Positions 12,901 to 26,612 of a stretch of DNA of 64,000 nucleotides are shown here, piece by piece; the stretch's first letter is position 1; each line of letters begins with the position of its first letter. Location: the NCBI GenBank assembly GCA_033980235.1, contig CM067065.1, positions 30,071,155-30,135,154 on the forward strand. Direction: 5' to 3'. Position numbers and translations under genes: made by a program. A model generated the notes under the pieces. It did no database searches and had not been told where the DNA came from. It was given only the letters and a program-made list of their open reading frames with translations. The stretch comes from Diadema setosum. Taxonomy: Eukaryota > Echinodermata > Echinoidea > Diadematoida > Diadematidae.

Positions 12901-15900
12901 ACATGTAAAATAGTATTTATTTGTATGCAGAAAAAAGACTTTCCAACATATATGTTCAGAGACAAAGAAAAACATTTTAAATCTTTATGCTCAGTTGTAT
13001 ACATACACTGTATTTGCATATCCATGACTTTGGCAATGCAGAACATGATAAGGCTACACACATGAACAGCTGTATGCATTTGTCAAACTTTTCATCATAA
13101 TGCAGTAAGAATTACTTTCAATGAGTTAGAACTGTAGCTATAGACTTAATGCAAAGATTATGTTTGCTTGCTTTATAAGTGCAGTTTGTGGGATGTATAT
13201 TGACATAAACCACCCATCATAATTGTTTTAAATACATATGTACATGTGAAATCACTTTCAACTGTTGATGAGAAAGGGATAGAAAATAGACTACAAGTAT
13301 GTGATGGCATGACGGTTAGATTAAAACACAGCATTGTAAAATATAGAAAGGGGTAAAAAGGTTTATAAACATTCTTTTGCATATGACCATGCCTGATATC
13401 CCCTACCAAATGCAGTGATCATGGTCATAGAACAGCAATCTTAAACACCGATCAGCCATTCCATGTAAGGGTCATCATCAAACTGTCATCATCAAAATGG
13501 AGTTGGAATAATCAATATATTGGTGATATTATCATGGAGCTCAATAGAAATTGAAATGGTCAAGATCCCAGTCATCTTTTTGAATCGCCTGTTGAAAAGA
13601 TAAATGTACATACCCTACCCATGACTGTGTACGAATTTGAATAAAAAAAAAAATGTTGACCAAATGTATAGTTCCCTATAATATGATAGTTAGAATTTTA
13701 CTTTCTTTTTCTCTGGTATACAAGTCACCCCTGTTTCATATCATTTTCTTTTTCTTTTTCTTTTTTAATTTTTCAAAGGCTTTTTTTTAATAGTTATTTT
13801 TATAAAATTCCAGTTTGTGTGACTCCTGTGACAGCTAGGAGGCCTGTTTTTGAAGGTACGCATTGAGAAATTGCTAACAGAACTTTTACTGTTTCTAAAA
13901 ATGACAACATTTTTAGCAAAAAATTAAAAAGCAGCAAATGTGTTTAAATATCTAAGTTTTTTAGAAACCCACAAGTTTGTTTTGAATAGTATATAAACCC
14001 ACAGACTACAGTTTTAACCCTTTGAATTTCAAAATAGTTAGGGGCTTGTAACTTTTTCCAGAAAAGCCAGGACTAAACAGATTATAAAGATTTCAATCAT
14101 TTCAATATTGTTCTTCATGAACATAACTTCTCCAGTCACCCACCCATGTAAACTACATGTACCCCATGGCAACAGGCTATTTATAAGTAGAGGTCTATAT
14201 GTCATTTATAAACAATCCTATCCCAACCATTACTGTCCATTTACTGCACTGAGAACTACATCCGCAAACATGTCATAGAGTCTCACACATGCATGCAAAG
14301 AGATGTTTCGTAACACAAGTTACATTTTGTTTAATCAAAAATAGTCAAGTGGTCACTGCCAGCATGATAAAGTATGGGAAATAGGGTATAGTATTAAGAT
14401 TGTGTTGCACCTTGCATGCCTCAGATCTGACATACAGATTGATATGAAAACCTGTCTGAATGAAGTAATCAAATGTCAAAATTCCAAAACAGTAACCTGT
14501 GATCCAAGTTACACCACAGAAATGATAATCTGCAAGATGTTTGCTATTTTCAAATCCAATCACAAATTTATTGATTAATTATTTTCCTCCAAATAAGTAT
14601 TGGAAATGAAAGCCAAAGAACTTGTTAAGAAATGGAAAGGTGAAAAAGTCAAGATTTTAGTATGGCAAAAACAAATGCCATGTGAGTAACAATGGAATTG
14701 ATTTGTCAATGGGTTATAAATGGACATGTAAAAGATTGTGTTTCGAAACTATTACACTCAGATGATAGTGAGTCGAAAGTGAAAAAATCCAAAAAGTATT
14801 TTCCACCATTTGCTCTGGATCATGCATAAAAGATACAACCTTAAATTCAAAAGTAATATATTTCTTAGTTAAGTGTATGCTTCCCTCTTGAATAACCATC
14901 TTTTAAAGTCCTTGAATCTTCAGGACAGGAATAGTGCTCAGTTCTTTAAAAAAAAAAAGTGTATTTAACACTAAATAATCAAGTAATTGTTTGGTCTTCA
15001 TTATCAAAGTCTAACCAGTCAAAAGAGTGATACAAATATGGTCACAACACTTCAACTTCTCTCAAGAGTAAAAATGAGTTATCCAACTTATGAACATTGA
15101 TGTATCAACAACTACTTGATTTGTTGCACTACTGTTGCATGATGTGGGCATGCACGCAAGCTGGAAGTCACTTTCATTACTCACAATATCTAGCCTGTTC
15201 CATTGTTTCAAAAGGAAACCTACAAAATAAATGCTTTTCATACATTTAAACAACTATCTACACCTTGCTTGAGGAATCATTAAGTCTCATTCAGTCCAAA
15301 CAGTTATTTGATAGACTTAGAATTACAAAATTGTAATCAAAACATTCCATTTACATGCTGTTAACATAAAATGAAGCCTCCGAAACATCTGGAAAATTAA
15401 TCTGGTATGCCTTATGTTTTTATGAAAATCATGTATGTTATGTAGAAAGTGATGGGTAAATTGTGTCTTTTTTAGTTGATATACACTGTTTAAACATATT
15501 TGTAAGGCAACATCCTCATCTGCTAATATTTTATTGCTGAATGAAAAGGTGAGTTATGTGTGACATGTCTGCACTGTTTAAGAAAAATAGGTAAATCGTA
15601 TAGTAAATCTATATTGGTGAGTAAACAAAGCAGCCAGAACACTGAATGTGATTAAATATCTTTAGATATGTCATAAGCGATCATTGGGTGGGTGAACAAT
15701 AAATCTTATTTGATTTTGTCCAGAGAAAATCACAAAAATGCAGTGTTAACATCCTTTTGAAGCCTCCGAAACCACTTTTTCTCTATAAGGTGTATTAGCT
15801 CAAAAAATTATTGCAGTATCATAATGTTTTTATTATTTTTGTTGTCTGTCCTTGTCTGTTGATGATTTCATGGCATAATTTGGGGCAGACACTCAAAGAA

Positions 15901-18900
15901 TTTATCAGAAATGTCAAATTAGATGTTTTTGCTGTTTCGGAGGCTTCATGCGTCTCGGAGGCTTCACGTGTTAACGGAAAATTTGTATTGTCTCCTATTT
16001 TCAGAGAGTTTGGCGGATCTTAACTATTTTTGGTCTGTTAGGTTAGGGCCCCATATCCTACATTTTGACATACAGATTAGGTCGCTTCTCTTATCTATAT
16101 TCATATTATTTGACTAAACGCTTTGTTTCGGAGGCTTCAAAACTGCTAACGGAAATTTCACTTGATGGAATAAAATTATCACAAAATTTCAAATAGCCCT
16201 AGAATCAAGTAAACTTTGACGTAAGTCTAAAGTTTAGCTGTACCTTACTATTTTCAGCATAAAAGAAAGTAACCAAAACACATCCACTGATCATTACTGT
16301 CCATCAAAGTTTGTAAACAATTGTTAACGGAAAATGAAGCCTCCGAAACCTCAAATTTGAAGTCATAGTATTCTAAAATAAAGGGCCAGATACAAACCAA
16401 ACTAATTTGGTCATTTCAATTGACCATACAACTATGCTTTTAACATAAAAAATTAGATCTCTGCAGTTGCTGTAGAAAATTATTAACATTTCAAAAATGT
16501 TATATAAATTTCAATGCAACAAAATAGTCATTTTTAGGGTACATATGTGACTGTCAAAACAAAACGCATCAATACCTGGACCTGATTATGCTACCCAAGG
16601 TGGCTACTCATAAGGTGACTCACATGGGAAAAAATCTTTGAGATCTGTAAATCTATGTGTTCAGGGTGGGCCAAAAGGCTACAAATTGAAAGTTACACCC
16701 TTTACCGTAAAACTGACCATATGCGACAACAAGTTCCACTAAACACAACCTCTGAATATTCATGTTTGGGGAGTGTTGACTATTTGCATGATGTAGGCCT
16801 ACAAGTATACAGTCGGATGTAAAAACAAATAAAAATGCAAATTGTTGATTTCAGCTGTATCATTTGCATACAAAAGTGCATAATGTATCAAAAGAAAAAC
16901 TTTCATCTTCCTTTTTTTTTTAAAGTCATATTTTGACCACTTTATGCCCAGCATTGGTGCTTCAAAATAGATCTAAAATGTGAGTTATATGTAGGGATAG
17001 AAACAACCAATATAAAAATCTGAACCAGTATTGTTAAATACACAAAATGTGAAAAATTTAATAATAAAAATATTTCCAGACTAAACCATCTACATCTACA
17101 TCTTTGAATGGTAGTGGCAATTCACAAAAGTTTCACGCTACAAATACAGGTCATAAATGTAGCAAATGTTTCCGGTTTTAGAATAATACATCATCCATCG
17201 GCCTCTGTCAACAAAAGCACAATACAGCAATGTCAACATGTGGTAATTTCACCTTCATCAGCAAAAGGGACATCTAAATTCCATGGAATCCATGACACAC
17301 CTATTAAAAAACATATCTCGCAGTGGCTTTACATACAAGGCTAAATTCACTAAAACAATTATTCTACAACTAGGCTGTAAATCAAGGCATGTTTAGATTT
17401 GGGGGGGGGGGTATAAATGAATAAATAAATAAATAAATAAAAATGTTGTGGTTAAAAAAAAAAAAAACAGTTTGGGAAAGCCAAAAGGAAAAGGAAAAAA
17501 GTTACAAAAACTTCCCTTTGCTTCACCTCAGCAAGAAATGAGAAATTAAAAGGGAAAAAAAATGTAAAGGTTAAACTAGGAAATACCCCAAAGTGGATGG
17601 CTTAATGGCTAATACCTCATTCCAATATTTGTACTGGCAGACTGTGGCAAACATGGACTTCAGTTTTGTGATTTGTATAAAAAGTTTCTTCAAAGGCAGC
17701 TGATCCAAAAGATCCGCATACAATGTACACAGGAAATAGACCCATTTCGCAGTCAGTGGTGATTCCAATGTCCCTACACACGTACATGTATACACATTGA
17801 AACATTGCAGTTGATAAGCTACATTTAGCACCCAGTTAACCAACTTGCTTTTGGGCAAGTCCAAGCTATTTGATCACACAAGACTGAAAATTCAAAATGG
17901 GTCAATCTACATAAACTTGGTATCATTTTAAAGCTAAGAAGTTAAAATACATGAATTTCAAAATGAAAAAGTAAAAATCCTTCCGCATAACCAGCAATAC
18001 ATTAATTAATCTGCATAAATTTGAAATTTAGAGTAACGCGTGGGACATTCAAAAATTCTGCATTTTAAAATATATCTTTTAATTTTTAAAAGTTTTTATG
18101 AAAATAAGTATGGTGACCTTAAGTCTGAATAACAAGTTATCATGATTGTGATTTTCAGTTTCTCAACTGATTAAATATGCAAATGAGGGATGGGCCAAAA
18201 TTAGCATGTCCCACACATTACTTTTTTAGGTCATTATTTCTCATTTGCATAAAAGTTATTGATTTAATTGACTTGAAAAGTTCTTTCAAAAGACCAAATT
18301 CACAATGGACCTAATCATATCCAAGAGATAAAAAGTTAGTCTGATAAATCTCATACTTACAATTTTTAATTAAATTTAGTAACGCGTGGGACATTTCAGT
18401 AACGCGTGGGACGATTTGTGTACAAGTCGGTGGAAGTGTACTAAATCAATAGCCTTCTATGGGAAATGTGTACATTATTGAGGGATTTTTTTGTCATTTT
18501 CTGAATTCTGACTTGAAATTTGGTGAAAAGTTCCACTTTGGATAAATAATTCACAAAAGATCATTACATTAGAGGTGGGCTATAGAGGGTCAATTTTGGG
18601 TCACATTTTCAGAACATGCTCATCACACCTTAGTTTGATGACTTTTTGCCTGCTGACACCATTTTTGAAAAAAAAGAATGGAAAAAATGCGAAATCCGGG
18701 GTGCCCCGGCCGAAATCGTAAAAAATCCAAGATGGCCGCCGTTTCGACTTTAAAAAGACATTTTTGGCCATAACTCAGATATTTTTTGGTCTTTTGTGTT
18801 GGTTTTGGTGTCTAACCCCATGTTTTAGGGGTCTAGGAAATGGTTTATAATGATAATTTCAGTCTAAAACTTAATCTTTCACATGATACTAACCGTTTCC

Positions 18901-21900
18901 CCATATTTAGGGTTAAATTTTCCATCGTAAATAAAGGTGTTCTGAGCCAGCAGAGTTCTGAAAAGGGGCAAATGAAACTCATTTGAACGCCTTGTTGGGT
19001 AATTATGAACGGACTGATTTCTTGGAAACATTGTTTCAAATATATTTGGAAGATTTTTTGTATCATAATTAAACATAAATTGTCCTAGATTATGCAAATA
19101 CAAATCCTTAATTTTCAATATTTTGTCTTAAAAAAATAACGGGTCAGTATGAGACAGAAATGCAGTATGACATACAATACAGAGTGACTTCTTTTGTAAT
19201 AAAAGTAATTTATCTCAGAATGTTTGATATATTTCCCCACGCAAGAATACCATAATTTAAGTATGGCAATATGAGAGATGAATATAATGTAATCAGGGAT
19301 GACAAAGGAAGACAAAATTTTGTTAATTATACCAATATTTCGTGAAATAGTTTTACATACCCTGTATCAATATGGAATTTCCATGAAAGCTTGTTATCAA
19401 CTGTTATACCCAGAAATTTAATATGGGAAACATTTCCCAGTGGAGTCCCATCAAAAACAATGTCAATAGGTAGTGTCTCTATAGAGTTGCTAAAAAGCAT
19501 ATATTCTGTTTTTTGAAAATTAAGAGATAATTTATTTGCCTTTATCCATTGGGCGACATTTTCTAATTCAGAGTTTATTGTATTTACAAGAGTAAGAGGA
19601 TTATTGTGCGAAAAAAAAAAAAATTGAGTCATCCACAAAGAGAATAAAGGAAAGAACATCTGATGACCTACAAAAATCATTTATATAAACGAGAAACAAA
19701 AGCGGACCTAATAAACTTCCCTGTGGGACCCCACATTTGATATTTAACATATGTGAATTACAACCATTCAATGAGACATATTGCTTCCTGTTCATGAGGT
19801 AGCTCCTGAACCACTCCAAGGCCTTCCCACACACCCCGTAATGATCTAATTTATCAAGTAAAATATCATGATTAATGGTGTCGAAGACCTTGGAGAAGTC
19901 CAGGAACAAACATATTATGTGAAGATCTGTCAATAGCATGTGCTACTTTTTCTACAAAACTTAGTAATGCATGTGTAGTGCTGTGTTTTTCTCTAAATTA
20001 TCCGAACTGAGAATTTGAAAGTATATTACTGAATTTTAAAAAAAGTAATAGTTCTTTAATAAACAATTTTTTCAAGAATTTTGGACAATGTACATAACAA
20101 AGAAATTGGTTGGTAATTATTGACATCTAATTTGTCGCCTTTTTTAAACAAGGGGATGACTTTTGCTATTTTCATTCTTTCGGGGACAATGCCATTAGAA
20201 AGAGATAAATTGAATATGTGAGCTAAAGGATCCGCAATTGAAGATATTACCCCCTTCAAAAGAAAATTACTGATGTCATCGTGTCCAGCACTTTTTTTAA
20301 AACTAAAATCAGAAACGATATTAATTATCTCCTGCTTATATGTTGGACTAAGGAACATTGAACTAAAATTTGTTGGACCTAAAAATTCAGAAAAATGTTT
20401 CGTTGAAGGAGGAATATTGCTTGCAAGATTTTCCCCAATTGAAGAAAAATAATTATTCAAAATGTTACAAATTTGATGAGAATCTTCAATAATTTCATCT
20501 TCAAACCTAATTTTGGTAATATTACATTTGTCATTTGATATATTCATTGCTTGCTTTAAAAATTTCCATGTGTTTTGCATATCGTGCCTAAAAAAGCATA
20601 ACTGCTTGGTATAATATTTTTTCTTTTCTATACGTATAATTTTAATCAACGTATCTTTACAACTAGTAATTTAAGTTTTGATTGCTCAGTAGGTTTCATT
20701 TTGAATTTATAATATAAATTATTCTTTCTGTTTATTGAATGCAAGAGTGATTTAGAGATCCATGGGAGCCTGGGTATTTTTTTATAATCAGATGGTTTTT
20801 GTCTACGTTTTGGAATATGGATATCCAAGAGTCGAAGAAAAATCTGCATAAAATATTCAAAAGACAAATTAACATCATTTGTATCAAAGATACAAGACCA
20901 GTCTGTCATGTCTAAACTAGCACCTAGACTGGCTATATTTTCATGTGTGATTCTGCATTTTAATAAACAACCATATTTATTATCAATAGTATCATTTAAA
21001 GAGAAACTAGTAGAGATGGGGAAATGGTCTGTAATATCTGAAAGTAGTATAAGGGAATCGGGAGGAGGAAGAATATGACAAAAAATATTATCAATAAGGG
21101 AGGCGGATTCATTAAACTATTAGTGTGGGCTTAGATATCAAAGGCAAAAAAGAAGCAGATAAAAATATTTCCAAAAAATCTTGTTACATATTTTGTTTTA
21201 ATAAATCTACATTTATATATTAAAATCTCCCATTATGAAACATTTTTTTTAATAAAAATTGGGTTCTTCACCAAATCCGAAAAATAATCTAAAAATGATT
21301 TAATGTTTGCATTTGGAGGTCTATATACTACTCCTATGATAATATTTTTACTGCCAGAAACGGTTATTTCAATAAAAAGAGATTCAATGGAATCAGTCAT
21401 GCTGTTACAAGCTCATCACGAACTACATAATCTCCATAATCTACATGTGTACGATATAAAGAAAGAATAAAGAAAATTCAACATACTTTCACTTTTCTCG
21501 CTTAACAAAAGAACACTTGACTTCTCTCTTTCAGAAGGCAGAGGGAATAATATCACCCTTAACATTTATGTCAGTGACAAGTCGAAAAAAATGTTCACTT
21601 TATTCAAAAAGTGAAGTTTCGTGAAATTCTCTTTTTATTTTCTTTATATCGTTGTATGCATACAGTATCTGACATCATACACTGTAGTAGTCTTCTCATC
21701 TAGCAGTGACTGTGCAGATACTTTAAAAACTCATAACTTTTGAACGGATAGTCCGATTTCCCCCAAACTTTCACTGATGTGTTCTACCAATATTGTTGCA
21801 TTCACTCAATCCACATGTTTATAAGGTGGACTTGTTCTTTAAGAAGGGATTTTCCCTTTTTCCACCCACTCGGGTAGATCAGAATAGAGTCAACCAGTTC

Positions 21901-24900
21901 CATTTATACAATGCAGTTTTTCTCTCAAGTGAGGGATACACTGTATGTATCAAAATTCAGAGTTGCCAACTTAAAGATCAATAATTTTCTGCAACAAAAC
22001 TACTCCAGAACATGATGAGTTCATTTTCAGCAGCGCCTCTTGGGAGGCAAAGTCCAAGAGACGGATGTCTTTCAAGAGAAAGACGTCGCCCTTCCATTTC
22101 ACACAATAAAATGTCATGCAATGAAGGACTAACTTTCACTTTTCTCGAGGGCAGACAGCGGTGATATGGCCACTTCCAGATGTATCATTACACCCGGACC
22201 TGTCATTTATACCCTCACCACTGTTTCGATCTCATTCAATTCATTCATCTTTTCTTTTCTTTTTCTTCTTCTTCTTTTTTTTTCTTTGCATTTCACCAGC
22301 AGCACAAAGAGTACGGGAGTAATAACCATCTAAATAGACAAGACTAATTACAATATCTAGTCCTATCTTATTGCATGCTTATTGCAACGTATCCTACAGA
22401 AGTAAAAACCGACTCTCATTGTACGCTGACAGGCAAAATCTATGTACACAATGCTACCAGAGATGCATTTACTATGCAGGTCCAATTTAGGGTAGAAAAG
22501 GAAAACTTAAAAAGCAAGGTGCAATATTAACGCAGAACCAAAAGAAAAGAAAGAACATGAACTGGACTGATGGGGCATTGCATCAAAGCAGAAAGAAGCA
22601 TAAAACTATTAAAAACTTGTTTTATATTTCTCGATCAATATCCTACGATTATCTTTTTAATACTACCCTCACTGTTTGATTTTGCCAATATATATCTGCC
22701 ATAGATGGGATAAAGAAAGGACACTTTTTGTTTATTTTTGGCAGAAATCCTGTTTTAATGGGAGAAAGGTTAGACGGAAACGGTCAAATTCATAAAATCA
22801 ACAACAAACGCTATGACAAGAGCCAATTTGAGAAGAACAACAAATTTTAATAATCTCTCAGAATGTGCTGCTAATTTTAGAATCAATCATAAATTCAATA
22901 CTTTGAGTGGGTTTAAGAAGTTGGTATGTGGGACTGGTGCTATAATATTGAAGTCATGAAAACAGTGTTGTGTGTGAAGGGTCTCTTGCAAAAAGAGTGC
23001 ATATATATGTGGCAGAATACACATCAGGAAATAAAACTATGCAAGACCACAATAACAATGTACTATAAAAGAAGATGAAGAACTCATGTACAATTGTATA
23101 TGAAGTATGAACGAAACAATCCATGAATATAAATGGAAAATGGGAGAACATGACAGTGAAAGAGAATGTAACAAAAATTGAGAGCAGTATACTTTCCATA
23201 GCCCCCACAATTCGAGTGTCAGATGCACAGCTCATTGAAAATGGAGAATGCTCAGTGTGTATTGAACCCAACCAGTTACATGCACAGCCATGAGGACCAT
23301 TTCATAACATGACAGACAGCTGTTGTAGATCAGGAAATGTGAACACACTCTAGTCTATGTTACAGTACGAAGAGCTACGTGTAACATTGCAGAGTGTGTG
23401 AAGCGGGGGGATGGGGGAGTAACGTCTCCTTACCTTCTCTTGTGGCGGTGGTTGGGGTGGGGCGAGAGGGGGCGGAGCCATCTGCCGCTGTGGACACTGA
23501 TGAACAGGAATGGAGGAAAGATACCGGGGGCGGGGAGAGAGCAGGAGAGAAGGCAAGAGAGAAAGAGAGAGAGAGAGGGAGGAAGTAGACACAATGCATG
23601 AATGAATGGATTATCAATTAGCCCATGACACCAATGTACAATGCATAAATACATGTATCCATGTACACCTGAATGTCAGAGAAATGGCAACAGCGGAACA
23701 CACTGGGTGAGACCCCATTCACACCTTAAATAAAATACTGTACACGGTCGATCTTTGGGAGACTGTCCCTTGGGAAAGAACTTTTCAAGCATGAGAGCTC
23801 GCCTTCTTGAGCTGCTGCGAATCATTTTCGCTTCATGATTATAATGCTTGAAAGGGGGAGTATTTCTCGTGTAAATGGGGTCGCTGTGTACACGTATGAC
23901 CTATTTATACTTGGGAAAGGCTTATTTACATTGTATAAGGAAATTGAAAGTCAGCCACACACTCCCCGCCACAAAAACAGCATACCAATCATTTGCATTA
24001 ATCATAATCATACCAAATGTTTGCACACATGCATCACACAAGTAAACATTCAACGGTACCAAGTATTTCTGGTAAAATGTAGAGTTTTAAAAGTTTATAG
24101 CATCACTCCTGTATTGACATTCCATTCCAGGAGTAGTATGTCTTTGGTGTCATATTGACAGTAACACTGTATTGGAATTCATGGAATCGCAATCAACATG
24201 GAAACCTCTGGCTTGCTACAGCTGTACATGACTGAGTAGTGGAGAGTAGATCCAGTCATATCCACCAGATTCAAATACAATATAGCAGCTAGCAGGCACA
24301 GGTTTTTATACAGGGTGCAGTCTACAATTCTATGATTTTACATTTTGGGGGGCCATTTCAGGGAATGATTTCCATGATATCGCATCGCAATTTGCTATGC
24401 ATTTTTACACCACTGCTACACAAACTAACTTAATACATTTTACTATACAGGAGTACACTGTATACAGGATACCATTTGAAATACATTGTTCATCAGCTGA
24501 AATTTTAGTATGTTACTTACTCTACAGCATTAGCAAGAGTATTTCATTCAGTATACTACCTGGTAGATGCACTTTGCTACTGGTGGTAGCAGTGCTTCTG
24601 ATACCATTAGCAGTACATATACACTGTACACTGTAGTAGTCGTGATTGTAGTACTTACTAGTACTAGTTGTACATGTAGCAGTAGCGGTAGCAATAGCAG
24701 TAGTAGTATTTACATTGTAGTAGTCATCAACATAGTAGCAACGGCAGTAGTCACTGCAGTTACTGCAGCACAGGCACATTACGCCTCTCAGTGGGAATAC
24801 AGTTCCCTATCAAGGAGACTCAGCAGCACAGTACATGTAGTAGCCCTGATACTGATAGTTGTACAACATGTAGTTACTGTATAGCAGTGGAGGTTGTTCA

Positions 24901-26006
24901 TGTATGTAGTCATGTTTAAAGGAGTACAATAGCAGTTCTTTTAAGGGAAATACAGTCCAAAAATAAGTTAGTCTAATAAAATAGAGTAAAATCTATTAAA
25001 CAGTATTACATTCAACAGTAAGAAATATCACTGAAATCGGACGAAATATAAGGAAGTTATGAAATTTTGAAGTTTTGCTTATTTTTGCAAAACAGTGGAT
25101 ATGAATGCCTATGGGTGTAAAGCTGACCATGTCATAACCTCATAATTTTTTATTGACTGTGTACAAAAAATGACGAAAATTCAGATCTGCCTGTCATTGA
25201 AGTCTAAAACATAATGTTAATGTATTGTTATTCCTGGTTGAATAACTTCAGAATAGTGATCAGTTTTAGATATCAGGATCAGGATTTGCCTCAGGCATAA
25301 TTGCATTTTAATGAAAAACTGGGAATTCCACAATTTTATACAGTTTGTATGCGAGTTGTGAGGGTACGAAATGCTCACTTTGCCATTTGCATTCATATTG
25401 ACTACCGTAGGTACTCAAGAACTGTTTCCTGAAAAATTAGCGAAGCTTCAAAATGTCATAACTTCCTTATTTTTCACCCGATTTCAGTAAAAATTTTATT
25501 GTTGAACTTGTAATGTTTTACTCTTTTTTATCATCACAAGAGCAATAATTTTGCTTATCCAGGATTCTTGGAGTGTCATTATTCAGTTCAACACCATTTT
25601 AAAATGTTTTTCTTTTTCTTTTTCTTTTTTTGGTTTGTATGTGACAGGATATAACAGATGTCGTGACACACTAAAAGACACAAACACATAATCTTTTGCT
25701 GCACCACTTTGGGGAGCACTCCTATTTTGGTTGTGTAAATACAAGTGCGCGATAAACATGTTGCCCGTGGAGTGGGGGAGAGCAGGGGGGGTCGGCTGAG
25801 ACACCGCAATTTGAGCTCATGGCTGCGCCCAGTGCCATAAAATGTCTGCTGCCCTCAACGAACCCGAATCGGTCAATACACATACTTTCATACAGGTCAC
25901 ACTTTTTCACACCAAGTGCCATGGGAATTTACAAACAAGATACAAACATCATGCAGTTTGATGTTAAAGACTACTTGTAGCTTTAATTAATACTATCAAT
26001 TAATCA

Positions 26007-26042
<36 letters not shown>

Positions 26043-26535
26043 TCACCATTTTAGTGCATGCATGAATGCCCTGCAAATACATGTACTGTAGTTCCAACAG
26101 CACTGCTTCAGATCTCAACACTGTTCTTCTTTAATACACAACTCTCACAAAAGGTTGTGAGAGTAATGTACACCACAAGTGGACAGATCAAGAAGTACTA
26201 CAGTACAATGAACTCATCTGTAGTGTACATTCCCAAAGAACTGCCATCAAACTGTCCTTTCTAAACCGTGTAAAGGAGATATCAAATCCTGCACTGAATT
26301 AAGCTCATGTATTTGACTGGGACAACAGAGAAACATTATCTCCCTTTCTTTCTTTCTTCTATTCAATCCAATAAATGATAATGCAGTAGAAGAAATAGAA
26401 GCACCTACTGCAGTACTTCTGCTTACAATTAAAGAAGAATTGATAATAACAATAAAAACAATATCAATGAAATTAATAGTAATAAATAACAATGATAATA
26501 ATAACAATAATGCTAACAACAACAATAATAATATT

Positions 26536-26612
<77 letters not shown>

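Noticed and set aside
18650..18760. Coding exon near CCAAGATGGCCGCC
   Set aside because: The Kozak-like patch recurs near 51800 in non-coding DNA and has no open frame of note.
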